Positions 7,502-15,600 of a DNA stretch of 64,000 nt are shown piece after piece. The DNA comes from Coprococcus ammoniilyticus. Lineage in GTDB: Bacteria; Bacillota; Clostridia; Lachnospirales; Lachnospiraceae. Location of the stretch: assembly GCF_025567345.1 (NCBI RefSeq), contig NZ_JAOQJS010000007.1, forward strand, positions 1 through 64,000. The letters run 5' to 3'. A program made the translations under genes and the position numbers. How positions within the stretch are numbered: position 1 is the stretch's first letter; each line of letters starts with the position of its first letter. The notes beneath the pieces were generated by a model that had not been told where the DNA came from, ran no database searches, and worked only from the letters and a program-made list of their open reading frames with translations.

Positions 7502-9442
7502 ATGAAAGCAATTAAAAACTTATGTTTGTTTTGTTTCCTGATTTTTGGAATACTTATGCAATCTGAAATATTTCAAGATCAGCTTTGGAACTTTTCTACA
7601 GCATATTTTACGTCATCACGCTATGAAGTTGCTAGTGAAGATATGTCGCAGTTTCTGAAAGATGTATCAGAAACTGCAACGGAGAATGATGTACATATTT
7701 TTTCTCAGTACAATGAAATCAATAATAAATACCTTTCAACACTTCATATTTATGGCGATGATAAAGTAATCAGACAAACATTAAAAAATACTGCAAACAT
7801 AGAAGAATCAGAATATACCGCTTTAGTTTCCGGAATTACGAAAGTAAAATTTCATAATCTCTCAGAATTGCAAAGTACCTCTGTGGGTTATGAAAACTTT
7901 ATCTCATACATAGGAAATGAGGACAATATTATCTCTGCATATCAGAAATTATCAGAAAAATATAGCTTAACTTATCCAGAATATTGGAATTCTACGGAAA
8001 AGGACATGATTTTTATTATATGGGGTATGATTATTGCATTGATGATTGTTCTAAATGTAATTGAAGTGGTTAGGCGAAAAAAAGAGGTTGTTGTACGAGT
8101 TTCCTTAGGAGAAAGTGCTGGTTTCATAGCATTTAAGGCTGCTTTATTCGATGTAACTTTTGACATTGCATTATTTATTGTTGCAAAAATATTGCTGTCA
8201 AATTATATATCGGGAGCATATGAGAATAGACTCGTCACAATTTTATATTCCATTGGAATTATTCTTTCCACTATTCCATATTGTTCTTTTTGCTTTTTTG
8301 ATATTAGAAAGGCATTCGCAAATGCAACACACAAAAGAGGAGTGGATTTTTTAATTTATTCGTTAAAATTTATAGCAGGGGTAGCCGCTGTTTTTACAAT
8401 TACCACTAATATTAGTAGTATTCATAATAACCTATTTACAAATGAACATTTGTTAGAAGAATATTATGATGCAAATTATTTTACCGTAAAGACTACTGAT
8501 TTTAATGCTGAAAAAGAAGAAGCTTTTTGGAATAAACTATACAAGAATGAATATAACACATTAAAGCCTGTAATATGCTTGAATATTTTAAATGATAAAA
8601 ATGATGTGATATATGTAAATAATCATGCAAAAGATATGTTACAAGGTTTTACGAAGCAGATAAATGCAGTAGAGAATGAATCTTCTGATTTGATTATTTT
8701 CATTCCAAAGAATAGATATTTTGCTAAAAACAAGCAATTAGCCTATGACTCCTTGAGCCATGTTTTAAATCATGATAATTTACAACAATTAAATATTCAG
8801 TACATAGAGTATAGCGAAACAGAATACTTTTCCTATTTAGATACAAGTAGAATAAATGGTATCGAAAAAAGCAAAAATCCGATAATTATTTATCAGGCAA
8901 ACAAAGATTTAGCAGTCAATGGTGGGTATCTTGAAAGCTATAAAGCAGGAGCAGTTTTATTTCAATGTGATGAAAAACAGCTAAGAAATATCAGCAAAAA
9001 GTATGAAGATATGCTTGGAAATTATCAGCTAGTAATTACAAACGTACATGAACAGTATTTATATAATCACACATTTTTAATAAAACTCGTGGGATTTTTA
9101 AGTTCTCTTTGTACGATTGTATTGCTTTTAAATATTATGATTATTGTTACAGTAAGTAGACTAGAGTTCCGAGAAAATGCAATGAAAATTTCCTTGATGA
9201 AAATCTTTGGATATAGTTTATTTGAACGGCACAAAACACTTCTTAAAATGATTGTAGTGGAAAATTTTGTGATATTAGTAGGTATGCTTATCTATTCTTT
9301 ATTATCGGTACAGACTGAAGTAGGAATTAGCATTCTTGTTAGTTCATTTATGGCACTAATAGAATTTACAATTATTTTCTTTAATATCACAATTGTTGAA
9401 AAAACAAACATACCGAAATCATTAAAAGGAGGTTGCTTATGA
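7502..9442 (+). CDS. Bacteriocin-associated integral membrane protein (DUF1430-like)
   Basis: 646 residues with the FtsX/MacB-like layout of the bacteriocin-associated seven-TM family: an N-terminal TM helix, an outside domain, three or four TM helices around residues 170-300 (including IIWGMIIALMIVLNVIEVV), a second large outside domain, and three C-terminal helices (from about 520). In lactococcin 972 clusters this protein pairs with the ABC ATPase encoded next and gives self-immunity or export. The gene starts one base after the previous stop and overlaps the ATPase start by four bases (ATGA), so all three are translationally coupled. Confidence 0.87.
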   Translation: MKAIKNLCLFCFLIFGILMQSEIFQDQLWNFSTAYFTSSRYEVASEDMSQFLKDVSETATENDVHIFSQYNEINNKYLSTLHIYGDDKVIRQTLKNTANIEESEYTALVSGITKVKFHNLSELQSTSVGYENFISYIGNEDNIISAYQKLSEKYSLTYPEYWNSTEKDMIFIIWGMIIALMIVLNVIEVVRRKKEVVVRVSLGESAGFIAFKAALFDVTFDIALFIVAKILLSNYISGAYENRLVTILYSIGIILSTIPYCSFCFFDIRKAFANATHKRGVDFLIYSLKFIAGVAAVFTITTNISSIHNNLFTNEHLLEEYYDANYFTVKTTDFNAEKEEAFWNKLYKNEYNTLKPVICLNILNDKNDVIYVNNHAKDMLQGFTKQINAVENESSDLIIFIPKNRYFAKNKQLAYDSLSHVLNHDNLQQLNIQYIEYSETEYFSYLDTSRINGIEKSKNPIIIYQANKDLAVNGGYLESYKAGAVLFQCDEKQLRNISKKYEDMLGNYQLVITNVHEQYLYNHTFLIKLVGFLSSLCTIVLLLNIMIIVTVSRLEFRENAMKISLMKIFGYSLFERHKTLLKMIVVENFVILVGMLIYSLLSVQTEVGISILVSSFMALIEFTIIFFNITIVEKTNIPKSLKGGCL

Positions 9443-10047
9443 TAACAATTGAAAATCTATGCAAAGCATATAATGATAAAATTTTGTTCAAAAATTTTCA
9501 TTTGGAAATTCCAGATAGCCGTTTTTTGGTAATTAGTGGCGAAAGTGGATGCGGAAAAAGTACTTTACTTAATATGATTGGAGGTATTGAAACTCCTGAC
9601 AAAGGTTCTATTATTGTGAATGGTTTTGATGTGGCAAAAAAAGGAAAAAAGCAGAAATATTTCAAAGAAGTTGTTGGATTTTTATTTCAAAATTTTGCCC
9701 TTTTGGAAAACAAAACAGTAAAAGAAAATCTAGAAATAATAAAAAAATCAGGTAGAACGGATATTTCAATAAATGAAGCTCTTGAAAAAGTTGGTTTACA
9801 GAAAGTAATTAACAAAAAAGTCTATCAATTATCTGGTGGCGAACAGCAGAGAGTTGCGTTAGCTCGTTTAATGCTAAAGAAATGTTCGATTGTATTAGCA
9901 GACGAACCAACTGGTTCCTTAGACAAAAAAAATAGTGAGATTGTTATGAATATATTGCATGAGTTAAGTGAACAGGGAAAAACAGTTATTGTTGTAACTC
10001 ATAGTGAAGAAATTGTAGCACAAGAAAAGCATGTTCTATATTTATAA
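9439..10047 (+). CDS. Bacteriocin ABC transporter ATPase (lactococcin 972 group)
   Basis: 202 residues, short for an ABC ATPase but normal for this group. Seen: Walker A GESGCGKST, the Q-loop in FLFQNFALLENK, signature LSGGEQQRVALARL, Walker B IVLADEPTGSLD, and the switch His in VVTHSEE. It energises the DUF1430 membrane partner. The ATG at 9439 overlaps the partner's TGA; AAAGGAGG lies 8 bases before it, inside the upstream gene. Confidence 0.92.
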   Translation: MITIENLCKAYNDKILFKNFHLEIPDSRFLVISGESGCGKSTLLNMIGGIETPDKGSIIVNGFDVAKKGKKQKYFKEVVGFLFQNFALLENKTVKENLEIIKKSGRTDISINEALEKVGLQKVINKKVYQLSGGEQQRVALARLMLKKCSIVLADEPTGSLDKKNSEIVMNILHELSEQGKTVIVVTHSEEIVAQEKHVLYL

Positions 10048-10060
10048 TTACCCATAATAG

Positions 10061-10110
10061 AAGAATATGTTCTTTCGGGAGACACCTCCTCTAAGAACAT
10101 ATTCTTTTGG
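10061..10110 (+). terminator. Terminator of the bacteriocin operon
   Basis: Stem AAGAATATGTTCTT / AAGAACATATTCTT followed by TTGG, with a small inner GGAG/CTCC helix in the loop. It starts 14 bases after the ATPase stop. Confidence 0.75.
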
Positions 10111-10198
10111 TTAAAATTGATTATAAAGATACTTTTATTTCAGTATATTCGCTATATTGATGGGATATATATTTGCATATTATTTATATGGATAAGGA

Positions 10199-10435
10199 TT
10201 ATAACTCTAGTGAGTCTTCTGCATCTACCCACATCTGTAAATTACCCTCAAGATATAATCTTGCATATTCCAAAGGCTCATCCACAGCCAATGAAGTAAG
10301 CGCACATTCTGATCCGTATGTGGTTTTTAGATTTTTTTCAGCTTTCCAGCAATCAATGCGAAGCATATATCCGGCACTTGTGTAAACATCAATACTATCG
10401 TGATTTATGTTGTATTCTGCATAAATTGTTCTCAT
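10199..10435 (-). CDS. DUF6061-like small protein
   Basis: 78 residues, beginning MRTIYAEYNINHDSIDVYTS, with DCWKAE and PLEYARLYLEGNLQMWVD, a pattern I associate with DUF6061 proteins of Clostridia. It is acidic and has no membrane or signal segment. The function is unknown. It is the last gene inside the right end of the mobile element and is transcribed against the bacteriocin operon. A GGAGATAAGA ribosome site is present. Confidence 0.65.
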   Translation of the reverse strand: MRTIYAEYNINHDSIDVYTSAGYMLRIDCWKAEKNLKTTYGSECALTSLAVDEPLEYARLYLEGNLQMWVDAEDSLEL

Positions 10436-10773
10436 CGTATCTTATCTCCATTTTCTTTTAATAATCAGTTATAGAGTTAAATATCGAAAACATTTCAATC
10501 AGTTCACCATGTCGTTATTGTTATACTGTGTTATGAAATTTTCTTTCCCTTATTTTTTCCCATATTAAGGTTCATGAAAACCAATGTGAGAATATAACAC
10601 AAGGGAAAGAGTAAGGGAAAGCTCACTTGCTACAAACTTAGTATTTTCAAGGGTTTGCGAAGAATTTGATAATTAAATATAACAGTTATTAAATTTCCTA
10701 AAATATGTGAAATATCAACTTGAAGTTATAAAATCACAGTCCAAAACAGGGCACATCTTTTAACTGCAATACT
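10436..10773. other. Gene-free right end of the mobile element and flank
   Basis: About 340 AT-rich bases without a credible reading frame. It contains the candidate right attachment region (10544-10620, listed separately). The remainder after 10621 shows no structure I can interpret. Confidence 0.5.
10544..10620. other. Candidate right end (attR region) of the integrative element
   Basis: TTTCCCTTATTTTTTCCC at 10544-10561 matches 931-948 at 17 of 18 bases in direct orientation, and CACAAGGGAAA followed by TAAGGGAAA at 10598-10620 matches the second motif of the left end. The bases between the motifs differ in length (36 here, 12 at left), as if these are integrase arm sites rather than a simple core duplication. 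Confidence 0.45.
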
Positions 10774-11154
10774 TTATTCGTGAATTTCCAATGGTAGATT
10801 GTCAGGGTCATAAAAGAATGTCATTCTTTTACCTGTGTAAATATCAAGTCTAATCGGCTCAGTTATGATGCCCCTTTTATTCAATTCTCTTACGGTATTA
10901 TCGACCGAGTCTACAGCAAAGGCAAGATGCCGGAGACCGTAAGCTTCTGGATAACTGGGGCGCTTCGGACAATTTTTAATAATAAAAAGTTCTAATTCCA
11001 TCTCATCGAGTTGAAGATCAATTTTGTAATCATCACGTTCTGGTCTGTAATTTTCTCGAATAATAGAAAAACCTAATAGATCCACATAAAAATGCTTTGA
11101 TTGCTCATAGTTGCTCCCAATAATGGCAATATGATGAACTTTTTTCAAATTCAT
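10774..11154 (-). CDS. VOC-family protein, GloA2/YaeR-like
   Basis: 126 residues, one vicinal-oxygen-chelate (glyoxalase/bleomycin-resistance) fold: KKVHHIAIIGSNYEQSKHFY at the start, EMELELF, HLAFAVDS in the middle, and FFYDPDNLPLEIHE at the end, giving His-8, Glu, His and the C-terminal Glu as probable metal ligands. Members of the SMU1112c/YaeR group are often called glyoxalases but their reaction is not settled. GAAAGAGG serves as ribosome site. Confidence 0.8.
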   Translation of the reverse strand: MNLKKVHHIAIIGSNYEQSKHFYVDLLGFSIIRENYRPERDDYKIDLQLDEMELELFIIKNCPKRPSYPEAYGLRHLAFAVDSVDNTVRELNKRGIITEPIRLDIYTGKRMTFFYDPDNLPLEIHE

Positions 11155-11209
11155 GGTGTATTTACCTCTTTCCTACTTTGTTTGAATACATGAAATATAA
11201 TATCATAAG

Positions 11210-11402
11210 AACGCATCTAATCAAACTTAAATACATTAAGCCCTGTTTCTTCATCATAAACTCTGTCAACTTTTCCATCAATGACCGTAATTACCATCTC
11301 ACAGGTTGCACTCACGACAGCTCTGTTCAGATGCCCTCCAAACACTTCACCTTTCTCATTTCCGACACTCATATGAAGATGCGCATAATATTCTCCATCC
11401 AT
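11210..11402. repeat. Direct repeat a, copy 1 (PPC fragment)
   Basis: Matches 15344-15531 with only scattered differences, from AACGCATCTAATCAAACTT to ATATTCTCCAT. Together with repeat b (12022/14855) it shows a duplication of this gene neighbourhood whose pieces are now in a different order. Confidence 0.8.
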
Positions 11403-11490
11403 TGTATTGATCGTACCTGTCAGTGATGTAATTTCATAATACCCTTTAAAACTGTTTGAGTAATATTTCTTCTCATCTGTCTTATATACT
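11217..11490 (-). pseudogene. PPC-domain (DUF296) protein, 5'-truncated remnant, copy 1
   Basis: The minus strand encodes the C-terminal two thirds of a PPC/DUF296 domain: NDFTIGVYKTDEKKYYSNSF, then GYYEITSLTGTINTMDGE, HLHMSVGNEKGEVFGGHL, NRAVVSATCEMVITVIDG. The family normally begins about 40-50 residues earlier with a strand-rich segment, which is missing; upstream the frame has no start with a ribosome site and runs into the end of the GNAT gene. A start at Met within the frame (11402) would leave a 61-residue piece. A second, shorter copy is at 15351-15540. Confidence 0.65.
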
Positions 11491-11532
11491 CCGATTGTAA
11501 AATCATTGTTTTGTTTCTCCCTTCTGGAATTT

Positions 11533-11958
11533 CTATTTGTGTTGCCATGTCATTACATAATCTTTTTCTCCGGTAGCCTCATCTAAGCCACTATGCTGAA
11601 TCTCAAATCCTTCTCTCTTATAAAAGGATATTGCCCGTGCGTTCTTTTGGTATACGTTCAAGAACAACTTATTTCTTTTATCCTTTGCATAATTCAGCAG
11701 AATTTTACCTATACCCTGCGATTGCATTTCACCAGAAACAAAAATGCCCTCAACATATTCATCATTTAACCCTATAAAGCCCTGTATTTCTGTATCATAC
11801 TCATACACATAAATCTCTGCTTGTGACAGTGCTTCTTTTACTGATTTGAAATTGCCTTTCCAGTATTCGGCGGGGATAAAATTATGTGCCTTTATATTTG
11901 TACCCAACCATATATCCGCAACTTTATTTATATCATCCCTTTGAAATTCTCTAATCAT
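11533..11958 (-). CDS. GNAT N-acetyltransferase
   Basis: 141 residues, one GNAT domain. Seen: MIREFQRDDINKVADIWLGT at the start, the core strand VEGIFVSGEMQSQGIGKILL with the acetyl-CoA pyrophosphate-binding Q-x-x-G-I-G-K/R loop, then LFLNVYQKNARAISFYKREG typical of motif B. The closing YVMTWQHK is like YjaB/YiaC-type enzymes. The substrate is unknown. It lies between the PPC remnant and the DUF3267 gene on the same strand. Confidence 0.88.
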   Translation of the reverse strand: MIREFQRDDINKVADIWLGTNIKAHNFIPAEYWKGNFKSVKEALSQAEIYVYEYDTEIQGFIGLNDEYVEGIFVSGEMQSQGIGKILLNYAKDKRNKLFLNVYQKNARAISFYKREGFEIQHSGLDEATGEKDYVMTWQHK

Positions 11959-12021
11959 AACGGTGGCTCTCCATAAACTTGAAATTGCTAATTAATCTTC
12001 ATCATCCTAATAAATATTTTT

Positions 12022-12416
12022 CCATGCTATTTTCCCAAAATATTTTGAGTTGCAGATTTATATTTTCCTATTTAATCAACTGTACAACCAACCAAAAATT
12101 TAAGAAATCTTATACATATCGTTCTTGTAGAACATTATTGAATCGCCTTTTTCAGAATTTCTTAGAACGGTAAGAACATTAAACACATCCGGAAACGGCG
12201 AAACCATACCCATACACGCCATGCCGAAATTCAATCCATTAAATACTCTAAATTCAGCAGGACTAATTACAAATAATATAAATGGAACTAATCCAAGAAC
12301 AAATGGCAACAGGCACATCAATATAAACCGATTTCGCTTCAATGGATATGATGCTAATGCGACAAATGTTGTCTTCCCCTTTATTCTTCCTATTGTTACA
12401 TCTGCTTCCTTAGGAT
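12022..12416. repeat. Direct repeat b, copy 1 (DUF3267 region)
   Basis: Nearly identical to 14855-15275, running from just outside the 3' end of the DUF3267 gene into its middle. The second copy carries a 7-base tandem duplication (GGATATG) and ends at a junction near 15275. Confidence 0.85.
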
Positions 12417-12693
12417 AAACAATTCCATGTAACCACTCATGCATTATTAACAATAAAAAACCGAAAGCAAATCCAACCGGAATAAATATTGGTGAGATTA
12501 CAACGGTCTTACATATTATCGTTTTACCAAGCATAGCAATAAAAAGGAAAACACATAGAATTGCAGAAATCGGCACCGCTTTTTTCATCAGTTCACCAAC
12601 ACTCTGCGGTGTTTCTATCTTTACTGCGCCTTCCGGCAAGCTTCCTGTTTGATATTTATTTATATCATTTATTGACCACACAATTTTTATCAT
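12100..12693 (-). CDS. DUF3267 family, putative membrane zinc metalloprotease
   Basis: 197 residues with four hydrophobic segments. The central LLIMHEWLHGIVYPKEADV holds the zinc-binding HEWLH (HExxH) motif, and a later GMVSPFPDVFNVL supplies the possible third-ligand region; this is the M50-related arrangement of DUF3267 proteins. It would cleave within or near the membrane if active. No partner is suggested by the neighbours. AGGAAGTTG precedes the ATG. The 3' half is duplicated as a broken copy at 14934-15270. Confidence 0.8.
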   Translation of the reverse strand: MIKIVWSINDINKYQTGSLPEGAVKIETPQSVGELMKKAVPISAILCVFLFIAMLGKTIICKTVVISPIFIPVGFAFGFLLLIMHEWLHGIVYPKEADVTIGRIKGKTTFVALASYPLKRNRFILMCLLPFVLGLVPFILFVISPAEFRVFNGLNFGMACMGMVSPFPDVFNVLTVLRNSEKGDSIMFYKNDMYKIS

Positions 12694-12837
12694 ATCAACT
12701 TCCTATTCTTCTGTATAATCCTTTGCATTTACACTATGTGCCGTATTATAAAACAATTGCGCCAACTACTCACAGTCAGTCGTTTTGTATTCTATAAGTT
12801 TCATGTTTTATCCTCATAAACTTGAACTAGCAAGTGT

Positions 12838-13311
12838 CTATAATTTACAAATCATAATATATTCTTCATCATTTTCATCAACAATTTCAAATCCTATCTT
12901 CCTATACATACGGACAGCATAATTCATCTTTTGAACTGATAATGATGCTTGTTTATATCCTTCTAGTTTTAGTTTTGTTAGCATCTGTTTCATTAATTCT
13001 GTTCCGATACCATAGTTTCTATACTCTTTAAGAAGTGAAATTGCAAAAGACGGTGTTTCATTATCTATATGACCATAATCATTCATAATCCGAACCCACA
13101 CGGCGCCAACAATTTTATCCCTAACTTGAGCAACCAAACATAAGTCTCCCTTATTCTTACCAAAGTCTTTTACATATACCTGCAAATCTGGTTGGTTAAT
13201 AATATCTTGGAGCGGTGCAGAAACTCCTTCGGGAATAAAAATCACCTCATACAAAAAAGTATCTAATACCTTATTTTCATCTTGTTTTAATTCTCTTATC
13301 AAATAATTCAT
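12838..13311 (-). CDS. GNAT N-acetyltransferase
   Basis: 157 residues, GNAT fold: MNYLIRELKQDENKVLDTFL opening, IVGAVWVRIM strand, FAISLLKEYRNYGIGTELM with the R-N-Y-G-I-G-T acetyl-CoA loop, then KQASLSVQKMNYAVRMYRKI and GFEIVDENDEEYIMICKL. The substrate is unknown; aminoglycoside- or peptide-modifying roles cannot be told apart by eye. A GGAGGTTTAT ribosome site lies before the ATG. Confidence 0.88.
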   Translation of the reverse strand: MNYLIRELKQDENKVLDTFLYEVIFIPEGVSAPLQDIINQPDLQVYVKDFGKNKGDLCLVAQVRDKIVGAVWVRIMNDYGHIDNETPSFAISLLKEYRNYGIGTELMKQMLTKLKLEGYKQASLSVQKMNYAVRMYRKIGFEIVDENDEEYIMICKL

Positions 13312-13410
13312 ATAAACCTCCGATTTATTTTTCCTTATAAATCAGTTGTCATTCCACACATAATGATACCTCCGTCAAATCCTGATTTATCAACGTTTAA
13401 CATGATTAAA

Positions 13411-14739
13411 TCATATTAGAAACGGGATAAAATAAAATGGCTTCAACAATAAATTTTCTTCTCTTCCTACATCTTTTTGTGATATTAAATATATCTTATT
13501 CACATTTTGGGAATATTTTTTAGAAAATTCCTTTATTGATTCGTGTTTTCCTGTTCCGGAAGACTTAATCTCAAATGCATTTACCTTGCTTCCTTCTGAA
13601 ATTAAAAAATCCACTTCATAATAATGCGTACTTCCATTCTTTTCCCATGTATGATAAAACAATTCTCTTCCAGATGCAGCAATCATCTGTGCTACAAGAT
13701 TCTCATATAAATAACCCAGATTGGCAGGTAATTTATCAGAAAGCAGCTTGGCATATACATCATTTTCCGTTACCGGACGGTCAATAAACAACAACGTAAC
13801 AAATAACCCCGTATCTGAAAGATATAACTTGTAACTGTCAAAATCTTTCGTGTCCGTCAGGCTGACCCTCGGATTGGTAGAATTATAGCATGGCAGAACC
13901 GTTTTCGAATCTATCAAATCATATAATAATTCTTCCGCCTTGGTATTATTTCTTTTTCCGATTGCTGTAGTAATACGATATTTTCTTACATCCTTTGACA
14001 ACTGTGCCGGAATCGCATGATATAATGCCGATATTCTTCCGGAGGCATCGATTTTCTTAAAATCTTCCTCATACAAAGATATGATCTGCCTTTTTACCAT
14101 ATCTATTTCTGAAAAGTTTTTTCCATTAACATAGGCTTCTACTGCCTGTGGCATTCCTCCCACTGCCATATATATTCTCAGATCCCGCATTAATTTACGA
14201 TTGGTTGCCTGTCCGATAGCTGTTCCGCTATCATAAATCTGCTGCAATAACCCATAATTATTGCCCGTGGCATCACAGAATTCTTCGTAATCCATGGGAT
14301 ATACTTCCAGCTTCATTTCCTCGGAAGGAATCAGGATGTCCTTTACATTTTTCTTTATCGAGATCAAAGATCCTGTTTCCAAATAACTGTATCTGCCATC
14401 AAACACAAGATGCTTGATTGCCTGTCTTGCTTTAGGAAATAGTTGAACTTCATCAAAAATAATAAGAGACTCATGCTCATATAATGTTATTCCTGTTTCT
14501 GCCTGTAACCTAAGAAAAAAGATATTTAAATTTCCTATATCATCAAAACATTCCAATATATTACCTGTTGTTTTTGAAAAATCAATCAATATATAAGATT
14601 TATACTCATTCTTTGCAAAATTCTCCGCTATCGTTGATTTTCCAACTCGTCTAGCCCCCTCTAACAGCACAGCGTATTTATCTGAATATAAATTTTTCCA
14701 TTCTAATAGTTTGTCATATGCTTTTCTTTTAAAATACAT
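13411..14739 (-). CDS. AAA-type ATPase with DUF4143 C-terminal domain
   Basis: 442 residues. The N-terminal P-loop is LLEGARRVGKSTIAENFA (Walker A G-A-R-R-V-G-K-S), with Walker B SLIIFDEVQLFPKARQAIK. The C-terminal half has the PD-(D/E)XK-like DUF4143 region: YYEVDFLISEGSKVNAFEIK. These ATPases are common in anaerobes and of unknown role. The start is taken at the ATG of MYFKRK, with TTGGAGGTAG directly upstream; the frame opens at a TTG four codons earlier. Three 33-base repeats precede the gene (14791-14889). It is inserted between the two halves of the local duplication. Confidence 0.88.
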   Translation of the reverse strand: MYFKRKAYDKLLEWKNLYSDKYAVLLEGARRVGKSTIAENFAKNEYKSYILIDFSKTTGNILECFDDIGNLNIFFLRLQAETGITLYEHESLIIFDEVQLFPKARQAIKHLVFDGRYSYLETGSLISIKKNVKDILIPSEEMKLEVYPMDYEEFCDATGNNYGLLQQIYDSGTAIGQATNRKLMRDLRIYMAVGGMPQAVEAYVNGKNFSEIDMVKRQIISLYEEDFKKIDASGRISALYHAIPAQLSKDVRKYRITTAIGKRNNTKAEELLYDLIDSKTVLPCYNSTNPRVSLTDTKDFDSYKLYLSDTGLFVTLLFIDRPVTENDVYAKLLSDKLPANLGYLYENLVAQMIAASGRELFYHTWEKNGSTHYYEVDFLISEGSKVNAFEIKSSGTGKHESIKEFSKKYSQNVNKIYLISQKDVGREENLLLKPFYFIPFLI

Positions 14740-14790
14740 ATCTACCTCCAAATATGCTCCACTGAATCTCTTCCACCCATTATATCACAA

Positions 14791-14889
14791 ATGTACTTTT
14801 CTTCAATATTTGCATCCAGTATTATGTGTTTTTCTTCAAAATTTATACTCAAAACCATGTGCTTTTCTTCAAAACATTTTGAGTTGCAG
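14791..14889. repeat. Three 33-base tandem repeats ahead of the ATPase gene
   Basis: Units start at 14791, 14824 and 14857, each opening ATGTNNTTTTCTTCAANA and then diverging. On the minus strand they read TTGAAGAAAARYACAT, 50-150 bases before the ATPase start. They could be repeated regulator sites or promoter elements. The third unit is also part of direct repeat b. Confidence 0.7.
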
Positions 14890-15275
14890 ATTTATATTTT
14901 CCTATCTGATCAACTGTACAATCAACCAAAAATTTAAGAAATCTTATACATATCGTTCTTGTAGAACATTATTGAATCGCCTTTTTCAGAATTTCTTAGA
15001 ACGGTAAGAACATTAAACACATCCGGAAACGGCGAAACCATACCCATACACGCCATGCCGAAATTCAATCCATTAAATACTCTAAATTCAGCAGGACTAA
15101 TTACAAATAATATAAATGGAACTAATCCAAGAACAAATGGCAACAGGCACATCAATATAAACCGATTTCGCTTCAATGGATATGGGATATGATGCTAATG
15201 CGACAAGTGTTATCTTCCCCTTTATTCTTCTTATTGTTACATCTGCTTCCTTAGGATAAACAATTCCATGTAATC
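14855..15275. repeat. Direct repeat b, copy 2
   Basis: Duplicate of 12022-12416, with substitutions, the GGATATG insertion, and a breakpoint near CCATGTAA where similarity to copy 1 ends. Confidence 0.85.
14934..15270 (-). pseudogene. DUF3267 protein, truncated and frameshifted duplicate
   Basis: The last 80 codons match the intact gene at 12100 almost exactly. At about 15176-15190 a 7-base tandem duplication of GGATATG breaks the frame; further 5' sequence still matches to about 15275 and then stops. No N-terminal half or HExxH motif remains, so it is a dead fragment. Confidence 0.85.
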
Positions 15276-15343
15276 GCTAAAATAAAAATCCCCTTGCTTC
15301 TCATGATTTTCCTCCTGAAACTCCCGATTCATCACATGTATTC

Positions 15344-15531
15344 AACGCATCTAATCAAACTTAAATACATTAAGCCCTATTTCTTCATCATAAACTCTGT
15401 CAACTTTTCCATCAATGACCGTAATTACCATCCCACAGGTTGCGCTCACGACAGCTCTGTTCAGATGCTCTCCAAACACTTCACCTTTCTCATTTCCGAC
15501 ACTCATATGAAAATGTGCAGAATATTCTCCA
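15344..15531. repeat. Direct repeat a, copy 2
   Basis: Duplicate of 11210-11402. Between repeat b copy 2 and this repeat lie about 68 bases holding an AGGAGG site and a 17-codon frame beginning MRSKGIFILA, apparently the stub of a third gene fused in. Confidence 0.75.
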
Positions 15532-15540
15532 TAGAATCTT
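15351..15540 (-). pseudogene. PPC-domain (DUF296) protein, shorter remnant, copy 2
   Basis: Encodes the same C-terminal PPC segment as 11217-11490 (AHFHMSVGNEKGEVFGEHLN, then VVSATCGMVITVIDGKV) but homology ends near 15531, leaving about 60 residues of the domain. A frame start at 15557 exists in unrelated sequence without a ribosome site. Non-functional fragment. Confidence 0.8.
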
Positions 15541-15560
15541 TTGACGTATACTCGCAAGCC

Positions 15561-15591
15561 AAGCTGTCACTCATTGCCCGAGTGACAGCTT
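15561..15591 (-). terminator. Hairpin downstream of the ABC permease
   Basis: Perfect stem AAGCTGTCACTC / GAGTGACAGCTT with a 7-base loop, 10 bases after the permease stop on the minus strand. There is no strong T run, so efficiency is uncertain. Confidence 0.6.
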
Positions 15592-15600
15592 AGTTACTTG

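Noticed and set aside
11959..12840. Integron-like attC sites between small genes (CATAAACTTGAA at 11975 and 12819)
   Set aside because: The shared stretch is only about 12-20 bases, has no attC R-box symmetry, and no integron integrase is present.
12838..13311. Aminoglycoside acetyltransferase
   Set aside because: GNAT fold is clear, but nothing in the sequence points to an antibiotic substrate.
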